Shown: positions 45,066 through 45,607 of the stretch, one piece after another
Position numbering within the stretch: position 1 is the stretch's first letter
Layout of the letters: each line of letters starts with the position of its first letter
NCBI GenBank assembly: GCA_001579985.1
Contig: LRSR01009621.1
Coordinates: 1 to 45,607, forward strand
Direction: 5' to 3'
Source of the DNA: Hypsibius dujardini
Taxonomy: Eukaryota; Tardigrada; Eutardigrada; Parachela; Hypsibiidae
DNA length: 45,607 nucleotides
The notes under the pieces: model-generated
The model's input: the letters and a program-made list of their open reading frames with translations, nothing else
Database searches by the model: none
What the model was told of the DNA's origin: nothing
Position numbers and translations under genes: made by a program

Positions 45066-45607
45066 AGTTTGTCTGTCTGTCTCTGTCTCTTTGCCCTCCC
45101 AATTGTATCTCTTTTTCAGATCCCGCGCGGGGAAACCAAGACCTTCTCCATCCTCGATGTCTTCGCAGAACCTGAAAAATCCCCTTCACGTTTGGCTGTT
45201 CTTGAGGCATTGGCTGATGAAGATGACGCTTTCGCCGATTTGTTCCTTAACGACCCATCAAGTCTCGACGCGGCCACGATCGAATCCACTATCCGGCAGT
45301 GCTGCATTGATCGTCGGCTCTCCCCGCTCCTAATAGGCTCCTCCATTCGAAACATCGGAGTGTCGCAATTGTTGGACGCCATCACTCGATACCTTCCCGA
45401 TCCGCTGGCAACGACGCGACCGGTCGTCAGTGAGCGGCTGGCTGCGTCCACCGGCTTTTATGGAATGGCGTTCAAAAACGTTCATGATAAGCAAAAGGGA
45501 CTGTTGACATTTCTGCGGTTGTATCGAGGCAGTGTCCGGCCGGGGATGTCGCTATGGAATGTCAATAAGAACCAAAAGGAACGGGTGGTCAAGGTGATGG
45601 AAGCGTA
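43515..45607 (+). CDS. GFM2: GFM2, mitochondrial ribosome-releasing factor 2 (3' partial)
   Basis: Exons 43515-43551, 44210-44769 and 45120 to the window end (phases 1 and 0). Exon 1 encodes [12 protein letters not shown], the start of a basic mitochondrial presequence that continues through [20 protein letters not shown]. The GTPase domain has [12 protein letters not shown] (G1), QERERGITI (G2), [13 protein letters not shown] (G3) and [10 protein letters not shown] (G4). The third exon begins IPRGETKTF and runs into domain II ([20 protein letters not shown]). The short insert after G4 and the VHDKQKG motif favour GFM2 over GFM1. GFM2 works with mitochondrial RRF to split ribosomes after termination. 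The rest lies beyond the window. Confidence 0.9.
43552..44209. other. GFM2 intron 1 with (TCTG)n tract
   Basis: The tract covers about 43,835-44,160 in sense orientation. No exon is seen; long open frames here are repeat artefacts that run into exon 2. Confidence 0.8.
44770..45119. other. GFM2 intron 2, almost wholly (TCTG)n
   Basis: The entire 350-base intron is TCTG-derived up to the acceptor CTTTTTCAG. Confidence 0.85.

Noticed and set aside
1-45607. tRNA, rRNA or other structured RNA genes
   Set aside because: I found no cloverleaf with conserved A and B box spacing and no rRNA-like block; the hairpins seen all have transposon-type ends.

Overview
The window is metazoan nuclear DNA. Every host gene is split by GT-AG introns, and the host genes are a zona pellucida (ZP) domain protein, Mind bomb-type SH3 repeats, an OTUD7/Cezanne deubiquitinase, a TPR-SET protein, ABCF1, a complex III subunit and mitochondrial GFM2. 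Coding exons are GC-richer than the AT-rich introns. Helitron and many hairpin-type DNA elements are present. A small-genome invertebrate fits best; the phylum cannot be fixed from sequence alone. Exon models below were built by hand from splice signals and checked for reading-phase continuity.

Region 1 (1-7.95 kb, +): a Helitron/Helentron-type transposon. Its single gene has at least 12 exons with introns of roughly 40-70 nt. When spliced it is open for about 2,311 residues: N-terminal helix-turn-helix/SANT-like modules, an HUH Rep nuclease, a PIF1-type helicase and a C-terminal OTU cysteine protease. A strong terminal hairpin lies at 7891-7917, and a second copy of that terminus sits at 13.4 kb.

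Region 2 (7.98-10.2 kb, +): the 3' part of a gene made of three Mind bomb SH3 (REP) repeats on exons joined by phase-1 introns. A 439-bp near-perfect foldback element lies in one intron.

Region 3 (19.9-10.0 kb, -): a secreted ZP-domain protein (signal peptide, ZP-N, ZP-C, furin-like site). The ZP-C exon pair is duplicated; the upstream pair (17.4-16.8 kb) has lost its donor and carries a frameshift, so only the 14.7-13.6 kb pair looks usable. The introns are full of MITEs and older repeats, two of which can be dated relative to each other because an unoccupied copy is also present.

Region 4 (22.1-27.0 kb, +): a five-exon TPR-SET protein. Region 5 (32.8-27.4 kb, -): a complete nine-coding-exon OTUD7/Cezanne deubiquitinase (816 aa) with two A20 zinc fingers. 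Region 6 (35.5-41.7 kb, +): a complete thirteen-exon ABCF1 (886 aa), head-to-head with OTUD7. Region 7 (42.8-42.1 kb, -): a two-exon UQCRQ-like complex III subunit, tail-to-tail with ABCF1 and head-to-head with GFM2. Region 8 (43.5 kb to the window end, +): the 5' part of GFM2.

Degenerate (TCTG)n tracts fill most of the larger introns of the right half. They create long Cys/Leu/Ser/Val-rich open frames that are not genes.
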